Positions 45,950-57,789 of a stretch of DNA of 64,000 nt are shown piece by piece. The position numbers and the translations under genes were made by a program. Under the pieces are notes generated by a model that saw nothing but the letters and a program-made list of their open reading frames with translations, had not been told where the DNA came from and ran no database searches. The stretch comes from Piper betle (taxonomy: Eukaryota > Streptophyta > Magnoliopsida > Piperales > Piperaceae). The stretch is from contig JAURVB010014137.1 of NCBI GenBank assembly GCA_033002965.1, forward strand, positions 101,249 through 165,248, in the 5' to 3' direction. The stretch's first letter is position 1, and each line of letters starts with the position of its first letter.

Positions 45950-48370
45950 ATTTTCGTTCACTTAGATCTTGATTTGAGTGGGAGTTATAACGGACACTTC
46001 CAAGACTTGGGAAGATTAAGAAATTTGATGGAACAAATTATTAATGGTGGAGGATGCAGAGTGAGGTTCCAAGCTGGATTTCAATCAACTATTTGGAGTG
46101 GTAATGGATGCTTCAGATTGAGCCGCGGGTGGTGTACTGTAGTAGGAGGTCATGGTCATAGTCAAGTATGGTGGGTTTGCTTGTTGGGATCTGAGTTCAT
46201 TGTCATCATGGACAATGTAGCTAACACATTTTTTAGGACCAAGAAGAAGAAATCTCTGAGACAGGCAAGGTGGTAGGAACTACTAGGGCAGGTCAGAGAG
46301 TTGACGGAGTTAGATCTCAAGGACAAGAGAAGCTAGTTGACAGAGTTAGCAGGGGTTAGACTCGCATGCATTAGTTAGATGATGAGTTAGTCTATGCTAG
46401 TAGGGGTCGGCTATGTGTCCGTACATGTAGGTAGACTAAGACCAAAGCTTAGAGAGGAGTCTCACGATCCCCAGTGGGTAAGATATCCAGGTAGGAACCG
46501 GGTGCACGTTCTAATGTCTAGGGCATATTATTGGCCGAGAATAGAGGTTGATAATGAAGTTTTATCAGATCTTATCTGGTGGGTTAGCACAATAAGGTGG
46601 AGAGAAGTTTTAAGGCTGGGTTGTTGTAGCCAATACCTACACCTTCAAGACCATGGAGCTTGGTCTTAATGGACTTGGTGTCCGGATTCCCTAGGGTGAA
46701 GGGAATGTTAGCAAAGTTAGTGGGCTAGTTTTATAAGTACATCATATTGGGAGCAATACCACAGGGGTGCTCAGCCGAGACTGCTATTGAATGGTTCTTC
46801 AGGAACGTGGGGAAGTACTGTGGTCCCGACCGACATTGTTACAACTAACTATTCTCACTCTTACGAGCAGACTGAGAAGACGAATGCATTGATGCATTTG
46901 GTCATAGCCAGCTAGAGGAACTGGTTGGAACTTCTTAAAGCGGTGCAGTTTTGTTATAATCTGCATCATTATTCAACTACAGGGCTTAGTCCTTTTGAAG
47001 TTGTTACGGGTTACCAGCGTCTCACACCACTAAAGGTTACTCCACAAGGAGGTGGAGTACAGTGTCTAGCTGCACAGGATACAGTAGATTCATTGGCCTA
47101 GGCAACGAGTAGAATGAAGAGATATGATGACTCGAGGGCATTGTCATTCAACGTGGGCGACAAAGTAAAGTTGAAGCTCACACCACTGATTTGGGAGAAA
47201 ATCAGATGTACTGAAGTGTATCGGGTATTGGTGCAAAGGTATGATGGTCCTTGTGAGGTGGAGAAGGTACAAGAGTACAAGCTTCACCAAATTTTTCATG
47301 TTAGTTTTCTCGAACCTGTCCATGAAGATTTGGTCAATCACCCAGTTTCTTGTTAGTTTTCTCAAACCTTTCCATGAGGATTTGGTTAATCTAAGGAGAG
47401 CTCGTTCGAAGAGAGCTCCCCCTCCCATCCGCAACAATTTGGGAAAAAGGGAGGGAGGATTTTGGAGTATAGGCACGTCAGCCTGGGGACTTCAAAGGAA
47501 CGGATGGAGTGTCTTATCAAGTGGAAGGGGGAACCGAGAAGTGAGGCTAGTTGGGAAAAGGGGAGGGACTTGTGGCAATTGGAGAGCAAGATCAAAAAGT
47601 GTTGTGGATGACTTAACTCTCTGATAAGGACATCAGGTCTCATTGGTGGGGGAGAACTGTTACAGGTCTAGTTTGAGGGACAAAAGGGGGCTAGGGTTTG
47701 GTGGTTGTTCCTAGTCATCCTGCGTCCAAGACATATAGTCGGTGCTATTCGAGTGGTGGAAACAACTTATGTGCATTAATTTGTGTTAGAGTTGCAGGTA
47801 AAGATCAAGCTCTGGTGCATGGAGCATATCAGCATTATGATCGGTAATTGTACTGAGCATGTCGGTGTATCGGCAGGAAGAAACCTCAGAGGCATACGGG
47901 TTCCAGGTTGTGAGTTCAAGGGGTGTGGTGACCAAACACCGGGTACGTAACAATGAGCGCATATCGGCAGAGCAAGGTTGATGATTGAGCATGCCAATAT
48001 AAATATCGGGTGTACTCAGACGAGCAGCGTAGCGATACGTGGGCAAGCACGGGTGCGTGGACGTGACCGCGCAAATTACCGGGATTATGGTATTTGGGTC
48101 GAGTTGTCGAGCAGTGCCGCAATGCCTGTATTTGGAGTGTGCAGTTGACTGGAAGCACCGAGAGAGGGACCGTTGGCCGAGACTGGTTGGGTCAAACCAA
48201 GAGGGTTTGACTATGCAGCCAGTATGCACCAAAGGATATGCTTGAGGGGATTTTCCGATAAGGATGAAGAAGATTTAAATGGAGATTAAAATCTATCCTT
48301 AGCCAATGGTGGAGGGACAAAAGTTGAGTTTTTGCTCAACTTTAGTGAACTTGCACTAACATGCAGATGA

Positions 48371-48480
48371 AGGACTTATGCAACAAATAAGTTAAAGAAG
48401 AATGCAACGACCAAGTGGAGAAAGGACTTATGCCACGAACAAGTTGAAGAAGAATGCAACGAACAAGTAGAGAAAGGATC
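48371..48480 (+). repeat. ~51-bp tandem duplication in the element's 3' internal region
   Basis: Two adjacent units read AAGGACTTATGC...AAGAAGAATGCAACGA...AGAGAAAGGA with a few substitutions. They lie just before the polypurine tract and 3' LTR. Confidence 0.8.
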
Positions 48481-48518
48481 AGGACTGGTGTGTTCCAATC
48501 GGACTCTAAGTAGGAGAT

Positions 48519-49118
48519 TGTTAATATTTATAATTATAAATATTAATAATATGTACCCTATTGTCACACTTATAATACTAAAGGAATCTCTGGATATCAA
48601 ACAAAGGTGACTGTTTGTTTTTTCATGGAAAATAAAGAGCCTCAAACCATCTCTATAAATTGAAACTCATTTGCCTCATTCCAAAAAAAGCCAAGACAAG
48701 AGAAGACAAGATGTGAGATATAAAAGAAAAGGGGTATAGACATATGAAGAGGGAAATATATTATTCACTAATTTAATTTTATACAGAGTATTGAGAGAGA
48801 GAAATCTTGTAATCTCAATAATGTAAGTTGATTGAGAAAGAGAAATCTTATAATCTCAATAGTATAAGTTAAGTGAGTAATTTTTTTGTACATCTCTGTG
48901 TGTTTGACGGCTATAATATTTGGTTGAAGATGGCTGTAATATTTTGTTAAAGTAGTGAATTGTTCATTGTGGTCACGTGGTTTTGACTCTCGGAAAAGGA
49001 GGGTTTTCTACATTAAATCTATGTTCTTCGGTTTTGTTTTATTTTATTTCTCAGGCAATATTTTTTCATATCTTTTGTTCGCCGTTGGTGATCTCAAATT
49101 TTGGGGGTTTTCTCAACA
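48519..49118 (+). repeat. 3' LTR of the Ty3/gypsy element
   Basis: 600 bp, preceded by the purine-rich AAGTAGGAGAT (48508-48518), the likely polypurine tract. It differs from the 5' LTR mainly by a duplicated GAGAAAGAGAAATCTTATAA-type segment at about 48830-48870. Confidence 0.88.
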
Positions 49119-49452
49119 ATTAAAAGCATGGAAATCTTGAAAAATGTGGCTTCCATAATATGTTTGCATAATTAAAAGCATGGAAATCTTGGAATTAAAG
49201 ATCTTCTTAAGATATTTAAATCACCATGTGAATTGCATCCACTTGTTATTGGTAGGAAATCATAAGTTTTACAGTCCTCTGTTTCATATCATTGGCATAA
49301 GAAGATCAAATTATTTCACAGATAAGTAGCTTGCTGCCTAAAATTTTTAGTGTACCAAAAGCCAAATGTCATTCCCGGCAAATTTTAAGTCGAGTCAAAC
49401 CAAACCGAACGTCAAGTGCGCAAGAGCTAACTTGTTCAATTAGCAATACTAA
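49119..49452. other. Spacer between the Ty3/gypsy element and segmental copy B
   Basis: A 21-bp motif, ATTAAAAGCATGGAAATCTT(G), occurs at 49119 and again near 49172. No coding sequence is seen. Confidence 0.5.
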
Positions 49453-51103
49453 GTAAGATGTGTATAGTCATTTGATGCCTACGTGCATGTTGGTTAGTTT
49501 TTGTGTGATTTGATTCTTCTTCATAATTTTTGAATAATAGCCATTATATTTTTAAAAATTAATAGTTATAAACTAGTATAATTTGGGTAGTTAGATCCGA
49601 CCACCCTTTAATACGGTGACCACCCTTTAAAATCTTTTGTATTTTTTGAGTTTTTTTATTTCAGGGTTGTTTATGTAGTTTAATTAAATTTTTATTTTTT
49701 GGTAATTTTTCTTAATCTTCTCATCACCTGGTTGTATAAAAATTTCTTTTTTTCTAGTAAAAAGCTCATATATATCGTTATGATTTTTAATTTGAATAAA
49801 GTTAGATAATTATAAGTAAATAAAAATTCCAAACCAAATGGATGGTTCAATATTTAATATTATAGTTATATTTCAAGTAGGATTCTATTTTATGGACCCT
49901 TCAACAATAATAAAAAGCAAGCAAAATTTCTATATTACAAATTAAACTACCAATTATCCTCAAATTTTTAAATAATAGTCATTATATTTTACAAATTCGT
50001 CATCAGGTCACCATTAAACCTAAATAATAGTTTCAAATATAAAAAAAAAACTTAATACAATATAAATTTTAAATATAAAAATAACCTAGGTCAATCAATT
50101 TTTGTTTCAGTATGACCATTTCATCATTAATTAATCACGCCGAGCGAAAAGTTACAAATTGACAAAAAATTAATCTTAAAAATTGTAGATAAATAGAAAT
50201 CCCAAGCCAGGTAGCTTCTCTGATATTTTATATTTATATATTTAGTATAGACTTGAATTTTATCGGCCCTTCAACTCTAATAAAATAGGAACAAAATTTA
50301 ATATCATTATGCCAGTGTTATAACTTTATTTTTATTGTATTTTCATTATAGATTAAGTTTTGGAGTATTAATTTAACTAAAATAAAAAATAACATTTAAT
50401 AATTTCTTTTTACTTGACACATGCGTCATAAGGAGTCAATCATGGAGTTTGACACAAGAAGTCAAAGAGTGAAGTTAAGAACTTTTCAAATAAGCTTTTA
50501 CATTGGTCCAAATGACAATTACTTCTAGAGAAATTTTAAGTAGCAGTATTTTGTCAGGAGAAGTAAAAGTTTTTTAGCATTTTAAAGTTTTCATTTAAGA
50601 GAGTGTGGAAGCAACCAAATGTGTGGAAAACAGACCACTAATCTGATGTCATTCTTCAAGAGGAATGTTCACGTTATCCCAATTATGATAAAAAAATCAA
50701 AATGTCAATTTATACATTATTCATTGCTTGGAAAGCCTTCGATTTGGCACTAGTAATCATCAATTCAAAGTTCCAAACATTGATCCACACTTTTTCTACA
50801 TAATTTTGAAACTCCTTTTTAACTCTAAAAATTATTCAAATCAACTCCCGTTTTTTAAGTTGAGACAATTTACTCCTTATATTGATGTTAGGAATGCCTC
50901 CTTTGGCTAGTTATAAGTTATTATTAAATATAATATTATGAATAATAATCATTGGTAATTTTGGTTTTAACAGGCTTAAATCTCAATTTATTATTAATTT
51001 GCTTCTTTCTATACTAACGTGGTATTGTGTTTATGATCAATGTAATCATCATACATAACCAAAAACAAGCACTTTATGTTAGTGAAAAAAGTTAAGACTG
51101 ATT

Positions 51104-51301
51104 TGGAGGGGTGCGCCAGGCCCATGCAATAGTGCAACGCAAGGGCGACGCTAGAAAGCCCACCAATAGCAAGCTACTGGTTAATGGGCTTTCCCCACAA
51201 AAATTAATTTAATATCATGTGGCCCAATGGGCCACGTATCAGATATTAAACTGATAAGAACAGATACTACACTTGATCTTAGCCAAAAGGCCGAAAGGTA
51301 T
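51104..51301 (-). ncRNA. U2: U2 spliceosomal snRNA, copy 2
   Basis: Near-identical to copy 1. The branch-site element GTAGTA and the stem-loop IIa sequence (AATATCTGATAC) are intact. The Sm region reads AATTTTTG, one T shorter, followed by one G fewer. Its 5' end reads ATACCTTTCGGCCTTTTGGC and lacks the CT found in copy 1 and in other plant U2 RNAs (ATACCTTTCTCGGCC), which alters the start of stem-loop I. Promoter spacing is unchanged, so it may be expressed, but the 5' deletion could make it a pseudogene. Confidence 0.93.
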
Positions 51302-51325
51302 GCTTTGGACACCCGCCCATCCTCT

Positions 51326-51333
51326 CCTTTTAT
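51326..51333 (-). promoter_or_regulatory. TATA-like element of U2 copy 2
   Basis: ATAAAAGG on the minus strand at -25 to -32, the same spacing as in copy 1. Confidence 0.85.
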
Positions 51334-51369
51334 TGCCTTCCCTTCAGTCCACTGCAGTCCCTTCTACGG

Positions 51370-51380
51370 CAATATGGGAC
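51370..51380 (-). promoter_or_regulatory. USE of U2 copy 2
   Basis: GTCCCATATTG on the minus strand at about -69 to -79, identical in sequence and spacing to copy 1. Confidence 0.87.
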
Positions 51381-52353
51381 TAAAACCTCTTATCATTCTG
51401 CTATGTCGTTGCAATGTTGTTAGATGATCATCTCTATGTACGCTATTTGAACATTGTTAGCCTATATTGCAGATAGATTGGGCATTCATCCTTGTGTTTC
51501 AAGTGTCCTTAGGATGTATGATTTATAGCTGTCATTTACACTATTTGCGTATTAATCCATCTTTCACCTTCGATATATGGAGAGTGTTCTTGATCTGGTT
51601 CTTCCATCTTAAGCGGAAGTCTTCTCAAAATATCACGAATTCGACAAATACTCTGTAATTTAGGAAGTGGAACGTTACTGGCCGTGAAAGCTATGTATTG
51701 AAGCAATTGATTTTTTCTGCAAAATATATAGCTTTCAATAAAACTATATAACCAAATCCAGGAGACTTTTGCAGATGTTGAGATGACGATGGTCAATTAT
51801 ACCGCAAAATAAAACTCGAATCAATTCGGTTATGAAGTAAATTGGTTTTATACCGCAATTGATTTTTCCGCAAAATAAAACTCGAGCCTGTTCTGCAGAT
51901 GTTAAGATGGCGATGGGGATTTAGCAAATTTCTAACCGCAAAAAAAAGAAAACAGTGGCCATTCATTTCCTCGATTAAACACCGTTGTTATCACCTGCAT
52001 GTTCATTGATATACTTTATCAAGGAACATGCTTAAAATTTGGATGCGGTGAAACAAAACACTGGCTAAAACTTTTAGATCTCGGAATTGACCATTTGTGA
52101 TTAAATAGTTATAATTAGGGTTGTTAAAAATTTCGATTAAATTTAATTTGATTTGGTACGCAAACTCAAAAAAACTTGATTTGAACTTGACCTAAACAGG
52201 GCCTAGGTTTGCACCTGTCTTAACTCAGCGTAACTCAAAATTCGATATTTTATGTAATGAATACGATTTTTAATTATGTTTATCTAATTTTTTTAATAAA
52301 TTTAATTAAATTGTAAAATATTGCTAACCGTTAGCAATTTTTAATAAAAATCT

Positions 52354-53973
52354 TCCAATTGAAGTAATTATAATTAATCTTATTCTTTATCGGTTAGATT
52401 ATTTTGAGGTGGGTGTTGTGCAAGTCTATAATTCTCTTGCAGCGTGGGATATAGAAACCCTGCTCAAAGCTTTGCTGCGTTCCCATTTTTGCGATTTAGT
52501 CTCCACGAAATGGTGAAATATTCTCACTTTAGAGATTCACTTTTTTCCAATGAAGTGAAGTAGGAGTATTTGTTTTATCTAAGGTTCTATCATTTGATAT
52601 AATACTTAAAGTTCTAGCCTTCAATACAATGTTATATGGCTGGTGAATTTTTTTATTAAATAAGTACGCCATTGACTCCAAGGTTTTAACCTTTTTAAAA
52701 TAACACTTTTATTAATTTCTGCTTTACTAATGTATGAGTTAACTTCGTTTAAATTCGGATTGTAACTAGCATTTGTTGCTTATGAATAAACCAATTTAAA
52801 AATGGGATAAGATGCTTGGTAGGGCACGGGTTTGAGAAGTGTAAGTGCTTTCACATAAGAACTTCCATGAATCTAATCAATAACTCTTGTGCCTTGTGAG
52901 TTAAAATGTGTATGTATGAAAGTTTGCACTCGAGTTCCACCAATTTGATTACTGCCTTCACTATGGTATACTTTTTACTTGTATAATGTTTAGTTGATGA
53001 TTTTCTTTATAACTTAGTATATGATATAAAAATTAAGTTGTCTTATGGAGTTTTGTTTCAAATAGGAACTTTCGTACTCCAACATATCTACCCCAAATTG
53101 CACAAGACAACCTGTATTTTTATATTATGTTGTAAATTATAATGAAAATCATTAAATAAAATAAGAGAGCAAAGAGTACGATATGGGAATCTGGTGGTAA
53201 TTGAATTTGAGATGCGTCATTAACTAAGATTGATGCATCACTAATTATGAATAGTGTGCTGATAAATTGTAATCTTCCAAGTAATCTCCAACCCAAACAT
53301 ATTGAAATAAAATAGAATTCAAAATTATGTAACAACATGAAATTATAAATTTAAGCCTAAGATTAATCGGTAATACAATACAAGAATTTTATCATTTTAC
53401 AAACTTATTTGTCTTTGTAACAACGGGGAAAACATATTAGAATTAAATTTTAGCTAAATCCAACTACCTCAAGGGTTGGGCTGGCCAGACACGGCCCCTC
53501 TAGGCAAGCAAGATCAGGCCTTGGGGGTAGCCGGATTTAGCTAGCCTTCACTATTAACTAAATCTTATTTAAAAAAAAAATTTTTTTAAAATATGGTTAT
53601 CTCTGTGACTATAAAGGAGGCCTGGCCAGATCTAGCCACGGGCCAGTTGGATTTGGTAGCCCAAGTAAAATGTGACTTTGAGGCGGATCTGATGTTGGGA
53701 ATTGCCCTAAGCCTAATGGGAGGTGGCTAATCTCGACCACTTATGCAGAGCCTAACCGCTTTTGGCATGGGTTATTTATTTTTAAAAATATTAAAAATAT
53801 ATATATTCGGAGGTATTAAAGATAATTCATAATAATAATTTTTTTATAATTATATAAAAGGCTTCCAATGTCCGGTAAAAAACTCATAGTCCGAATCTGA
53901 GGCGAACGGTGTTCAGTGCCTGAGTGCTGCTGAGGCAGAAGAGGATAAGGTAGCATGAGCCCCACTCACGGGG
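52354..53973. other. AT-rich intergenic region
   Basis: No gene seen. A GC-richer patch at 53460-53760 contains GGCCAG-rich words (GGGCTGGCCAGACACGGCC, AGGCCTGGCCAGATCTAGCC) on either side of an A/T run near 53570, which might be an old small transposon; I cannot define its ends. Confidence 0.45.
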
Positions 53974-55167
53974 ATGAGAGCTCATCTTCTTATCTCACCT
54001 CTTCCCCTTCAACTTTCTCCCACCACCACCTCCTCCATCCCATTTCGTTCTCTCGTCTCTCCTCGATGGACCAAGACTCGTGAGGAGGCCGTTGGTCTGC
54101 ATGTCGCTCGCTGCTCTTCCCGCCCGCCGAGTACCAACGACGACCCCTCGGACTCCAACGCCGAAACCTGGACGACGGCCGGTAGATTCCGGTTCCGAGA
54201 TGGAGGGACGGCCGGTGATTATGGGTTCTCTGGGGAGAGGCGAGGACCTTGGAGCTGGTGGTCGGATGATGGTGCTGATCAGCTTGATCAAGACGAGGAC
54301 GAGGAGGCGGAGGATGAGCTCTTTGAGCAGGACCCATGGGATGCCTTCTGGATTTTCAAGGTCAATCCGCTTTCCTTCGTGCTTCTAGTATTCTTTCAAT
54401 GCATGCTAGCTATTGGGCTAGCAATAGTTTGCTTCAAGAGCTAGCTCTCTCCTCCAGGAAGGTTTATATAGTGATATATTGGGTATCCTTGCTTCTTTTC
54501 TTATAATAAAACTGTGATGCTCATCAATTCGTGATAAGCAGCGTGATATTTTTAGATTTTGCTTAAAATTATTATGAGTTTGTGGACGTAGGTATTCAAA
54601 TCATTTGGGTGGTTGCTCCCGCCAATAATCATCTCCACGCTAGTTGCTACAGGACCCAAGGCTTTCTTCGTGGCCTTGGCGCTACCCCTAGGACAGTCGG
54701 CACTCTCCTTTGCCGCAGATAAACTATGGGGCAAGCCGCAAGCCAACCAAAGAAACAGGGCCACCAAGGCCAAGAAGAAGGAGGAGAAGCCATTTGCAGA
54801 AAGAGCATCTTACACAAGATCAACCCAAATGGGAGAGGAGGAAGAAGAAGAGGAAGACGTCAAACGTGACAGTTTCCGAAGACCGGCGTATCAGTCATGG
54901 GCGGCGGCGGGAGGAGAAGACGGCAAGGCAGGGGAGGGTGGTGGCCGGCCCGAGCCAAGTTTTGGCGGGTGGGATGAACTTGAGAATGGGCGGCGTGCAG
55001 CGGCTAGGAAGAGGTCGTCGGCGAGGCGAAGCGTATTGGGAAGCAGGGGTGGTACGAGGGAGGGGAAACTGAGTAGGAGAGGAGGGAGGAAGAAGGAGGT
55101 GCCATTGTTTATCAGGTTGTTAGTTGCTGTCTTCCCCTTCTTGGGCTCTTGGACGAATCTTCTCTAA
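53974..55167 (+). CDS. Predicted plastid membrane protein, uncharacterised, two exons
   Basis: I do not recognise a named family. Exon 1 is 53974-54360 and exon 2 is 54592-55167 (donor AAG/gtcaat, acceptor acgtag), giving 320 residues. The N-terminus (MRAHLLISPLPLQLSPTTTS) is Ser/Thr/Arg-rich and looks like a chloroplast transit peptide. An acidic stretch (DQLDQDEDEEAEDELFEQDP) leads into WDAFWIFKVFKSFGWLLPPI, then a hydrophobic segment (IISTLVATGPKAFFVALALP) and LGQSALSFAADKLWGK. A basic and acidic low-complexity region follows (GEEEEEEEDVKRDSF), then a second hydrophobic end (FIRLLVAVFPFLGSW). Retaining the intron would give a different hydrophobic tail after FK (27 residues). Two membrane spans with a charged stromal loop is the likely topology; this is inferred from hydropathy only. 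Confidence 0.8.
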
Positions 55168-55366
55168 TGATGTTCGTTCAATTCAAGTATAAAAGCAACG
55201 ATCAAAGAGATAACTTGTTGGGATTGTTCTAAAAAATTTTCGAAGTTAATCACAAATGTTTTTCAATCAATCTTGAGCAAATGCAAATACTTCCTACTTC
55301 TGATGTAGATGGAAAAGGCCGTCTCATTTTTTATTTCAATTTTGGTTGTTAATTCAAGGTGCCAAA
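55168..55366. other. 3' flank of the plastid protein gene
   Basis: Short spacer before the TRIM element; nothing else is seen. Confidence 0.5.
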
Positions 55367-56027
55367 TGTTGGTGTTTATCCTCATATCAGATAGTGACTT
55401 ATCTATAGGTTAATGAAAAAATCTTAATTATTAAGTTAGCTTTTGGATTAAGAGAGGCTCGTAACATTTATTGCAAGTTCTTTTTGGAAGCCATTTCGAC
55501 CTAACAGTGGTATCAGAGTCTCGTTGGCTTAGTCGGCTTAGTGCTTCTGGGTCAGTCTGAATTGGAGTCTTTAGAATTTTACTATGTAGTGACGGGAGAT
55601 AATTTAGGTGGATAGGTCGAATTTGAGTCTTCTAAAACTTCATTATAACATGCATGTGGTGAGACGGAGATGGTTCCCGAGTGGTATCAGAGCCTCGTTG
55701 GGCTTAATCAAGCTTAGTACTACCCTGGCCAGCTCAAATTGGAGTCTTTTGAACTGCACTATATAGTGAAAGGGAGATAATTTGATTGGGCTAGGCCGAA
55801 TCCGAGTCTTCTGGAACTTCACTATAACATGTAGTGAGGGGGAGATGATTCGGGTGATATGATATGTGAAAGGGAAAATTGTTAGGTTTATCCCACATCT
55901 TGTATAAAAGTGATTGATGATTTGTATATAAGCTAATAGGAAAGCCTTATTCCTTAAGCTAGCTTTGGATTAAGAGAAACTCATAACACTTATTGCAAGT
56001 CCTCTTTAGAAGTCCATTGGACCCAAC
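55367..56027 (+). mobile_element. TRIM element (miniature LTR retrotransposon) with duplicated PBS segment
   Basis: The 5' LTR-like repeat is 55367-55506 (TGTTGGTGTTTATCC...CCTAACA) and the 3' one 55880-56027 (TGTTAGGTTTATCCC...GACCCAAC). They share AGCTAGCTTTGGATTAAGAG-type and CATTTATTGCAAGT-type blocks. Directly after the 5' repeat is TGGTATCAGAGTC (55508-55520), the primer-binding site matching the 3' end of initiator-Met tRNA. Before the 3' repeat is a purine tract GTGAAAGGGAAAAT. The ~370-bp interior has no coding capacity and consists of two tandem ~178-bp units, each starting GTGGTATCAGAG(T/C)CTCGTTGG, so the PBS is present twice (second at 55686). No clear target duplication was found. 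Confidence 0.8.
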
Positions 56028-57789
56028 GCCGATATGTTGTTTTAATTTGATCTAGTTGTACATTGTTATGAAATGATATGTGATGAAGTACATATGAGAA
56101 AAAATATAAACTCCTTCTCCTCCTCTCCTATAAACTATAAACGTCAACCAATAAACACCAGACATTTGTACACACAGCGAGGAGAGAAAGTTGGAAACAT
56201 CAAACATGAAATTGAAGGTTTGAGCTAAGCTCAATGCGTCCTTATATAATTGATATCCTTCACCCAGAATTATTAGAAACTAAAATTAAAATATTGTGAT
56301 ATGGTTCTCAACGGTCACAAAACACAGAGATTTATACAATTGACAAACCCCGCAATGACGAAGAGGAACTGCGCAAATACTTACTGCATATTAAAGAAAA
56401 ACACACATGCAAATATTTGGAGGAAAGAAAACATCTTGAAAGGCATGATTGTGCACGAACGTCTGCACCGGTGAGATTTTAGAATCAGTCATATTAGGTT
56501 CAGTTAATCCCACCATCTCGAAAAAACCGATCAAAGAATTGTTGTATCATGTAAACATGTTTGTTAGCACCATAATTTCTGTTCATTATATATAAATTTT
56601 AATTGTGTGTATGGATCTAGTTTTGGACTTTGGAGTAAAATATGAAGATGCAATTTCAAGACAACCAATCAGACCTTTAAATAATATAACATTACATATC
56701 CGCATTTAATACTGAATCAAAGATTACATTTACATCCAACAATAGATTATTGTCGCATGCACATCTTATTAAAATAAGAGTAATAATATGTTGTAAGGCC
56801 TTACAACCAATATAGCTCACTCATTAAATACTCTTGTTACATTTTTGTTATTTAAAGTATAAGTGATTACAATTTTTTATGATCTTCTAAAAGTAAGTTT
56901 GGTTTTCTAAAATTTGTACGAAAAAAATATAAAATTTTGAGGTTATAAATTTTCTTGAATTTGGATGTCTTAAAATTTAGTAAAATTTTTTTTTCTTAGT
57001 TAAAGTAACTTTGTGTAAAAAATTTATAAAATATTTTCTTATAAAAAATAAAAAAAATTGAAGAAAAGTTAAGAGGCACATGCACATCGACATGTGAAAG
57101 AATATTCCATCTCATTGCATTTTTATCTTTAAAAATTTAAAATTTTCTTGTCATTTTATTTCACTGCATTTTTATTTATATGAATCTTTTTTTTCATTTA
57201 CTGTTTTCACGCAACCAAGCAAGACCCTAAGTATTAATCGGTGTTGCAGTCATTGATTATAAGTATTATAGCAGATTATTTTACTTAAATTAAAAATGTA
57301 TCTATACACATAGATGGTGCATAGTTTTAATATTATTTTATTATGAATAATAGATATTAATTTCTGGTTAGTTTTATATCAACTCGTCGAAATATGTCGT
57401 CATGTTCCACACATGGTTGTAGAAGAAAATCTAGTACACTTTCAAGATTTACTCTACAAATTAGAAAAAGAAATGTATATTTGATGGACAGAACCCGGTT
57501 CACGTGGATATATGTGACTACTACAAGATTATCATAACATTAGAAAAAACATTATTAACCTCATAGAAAAACACTCCAAATGCATGTCAATTACACTCGA
57601 AAGTTTTTCCTTTTTATAATATTATAGGCTGTTAAACGAATGAGTGATCGAGTTCAGCTTATGCTCGGAATTCGACTCGAATAGTTCGAAGTTCGTTTGA
57701 ACTCGATTCGAGACGAATGAGTTTTGAATTTATATACTCGAAATTAGCTCAAATATTTTTTATGTTGTTCGAGCTCGAATGGCTTTGTT
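56028..57789. other. AT-rich intergenic region
   Basis: No gene seen. At 57640-57790 the sequence is built of TCGAACTCGATTCGA-like words in both orientations (ATTCGACTCGAATAGTTCGA, CTCGATTCGAGACGAATGAG), a common plant dispersed-repeat motif. Confidence 0.45.

Larger units (their letters stand above)
45394..49118 (+). mobile_element. Degenerate Ty3/gypsy LTR retrotransposon with both LTRs
   Basis: The 5' LTR is 45394-45930 and the 3' LTR 48519-49118; both start TGTTAATATTTATAATTATA and end CTCAACA. The 3' copy carries an extra internal repeat. The flanks ATTAG and ATTAA are a probable target duplication with one mismatch. The interior (2.6 kb) holds only broken fragments of the polyprotein: integrase-core pieces (46640-47040, with SMDF-like LVLMDLVSGFP and HSYEQTEKTNALMHL) and the integrase tail (47114-47340: FNVGDKVKLKLTP, YDGPCEVEKV, FHVSFLEPVHEDL), followed by chromodomain-like remains (IKWKGEPRSEASWE-like, ~47510-47580). 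Many stops and a missing gag, protease and most of reverse transcriptase show that it is inactive. Confidence 0.9.
49453..52353. repeat. Segmental duplication, copy B (carries U2 snRNA gene 2)
   Basis: Direct repeat of 39272-41370. It contains two stretches absent from copy A: about 49919-50560 (AT-rich) and about 50730-50905. The second includes an apparent fragment starting GCCTTCGATTTGGC. From about 50560 on, including U2 and its promoter, the copies are almost identical at an offset close to 10.98 kb. Confidence 0.88.

Noticed and set aside
47776..48245. 148-codon minus-strand frame between the retrotransposon LTRs
   Set aside because: It is antisense to the element's 3' internal region, overlaps several other frames and resembles no known protein.
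55507..55700. Met-tRNA gene suspected from TGGTATCAGAGC
   Set aside because: Only the primer-binding-site segment is present, with no cloverleaf; it belongs to the TRIM element.
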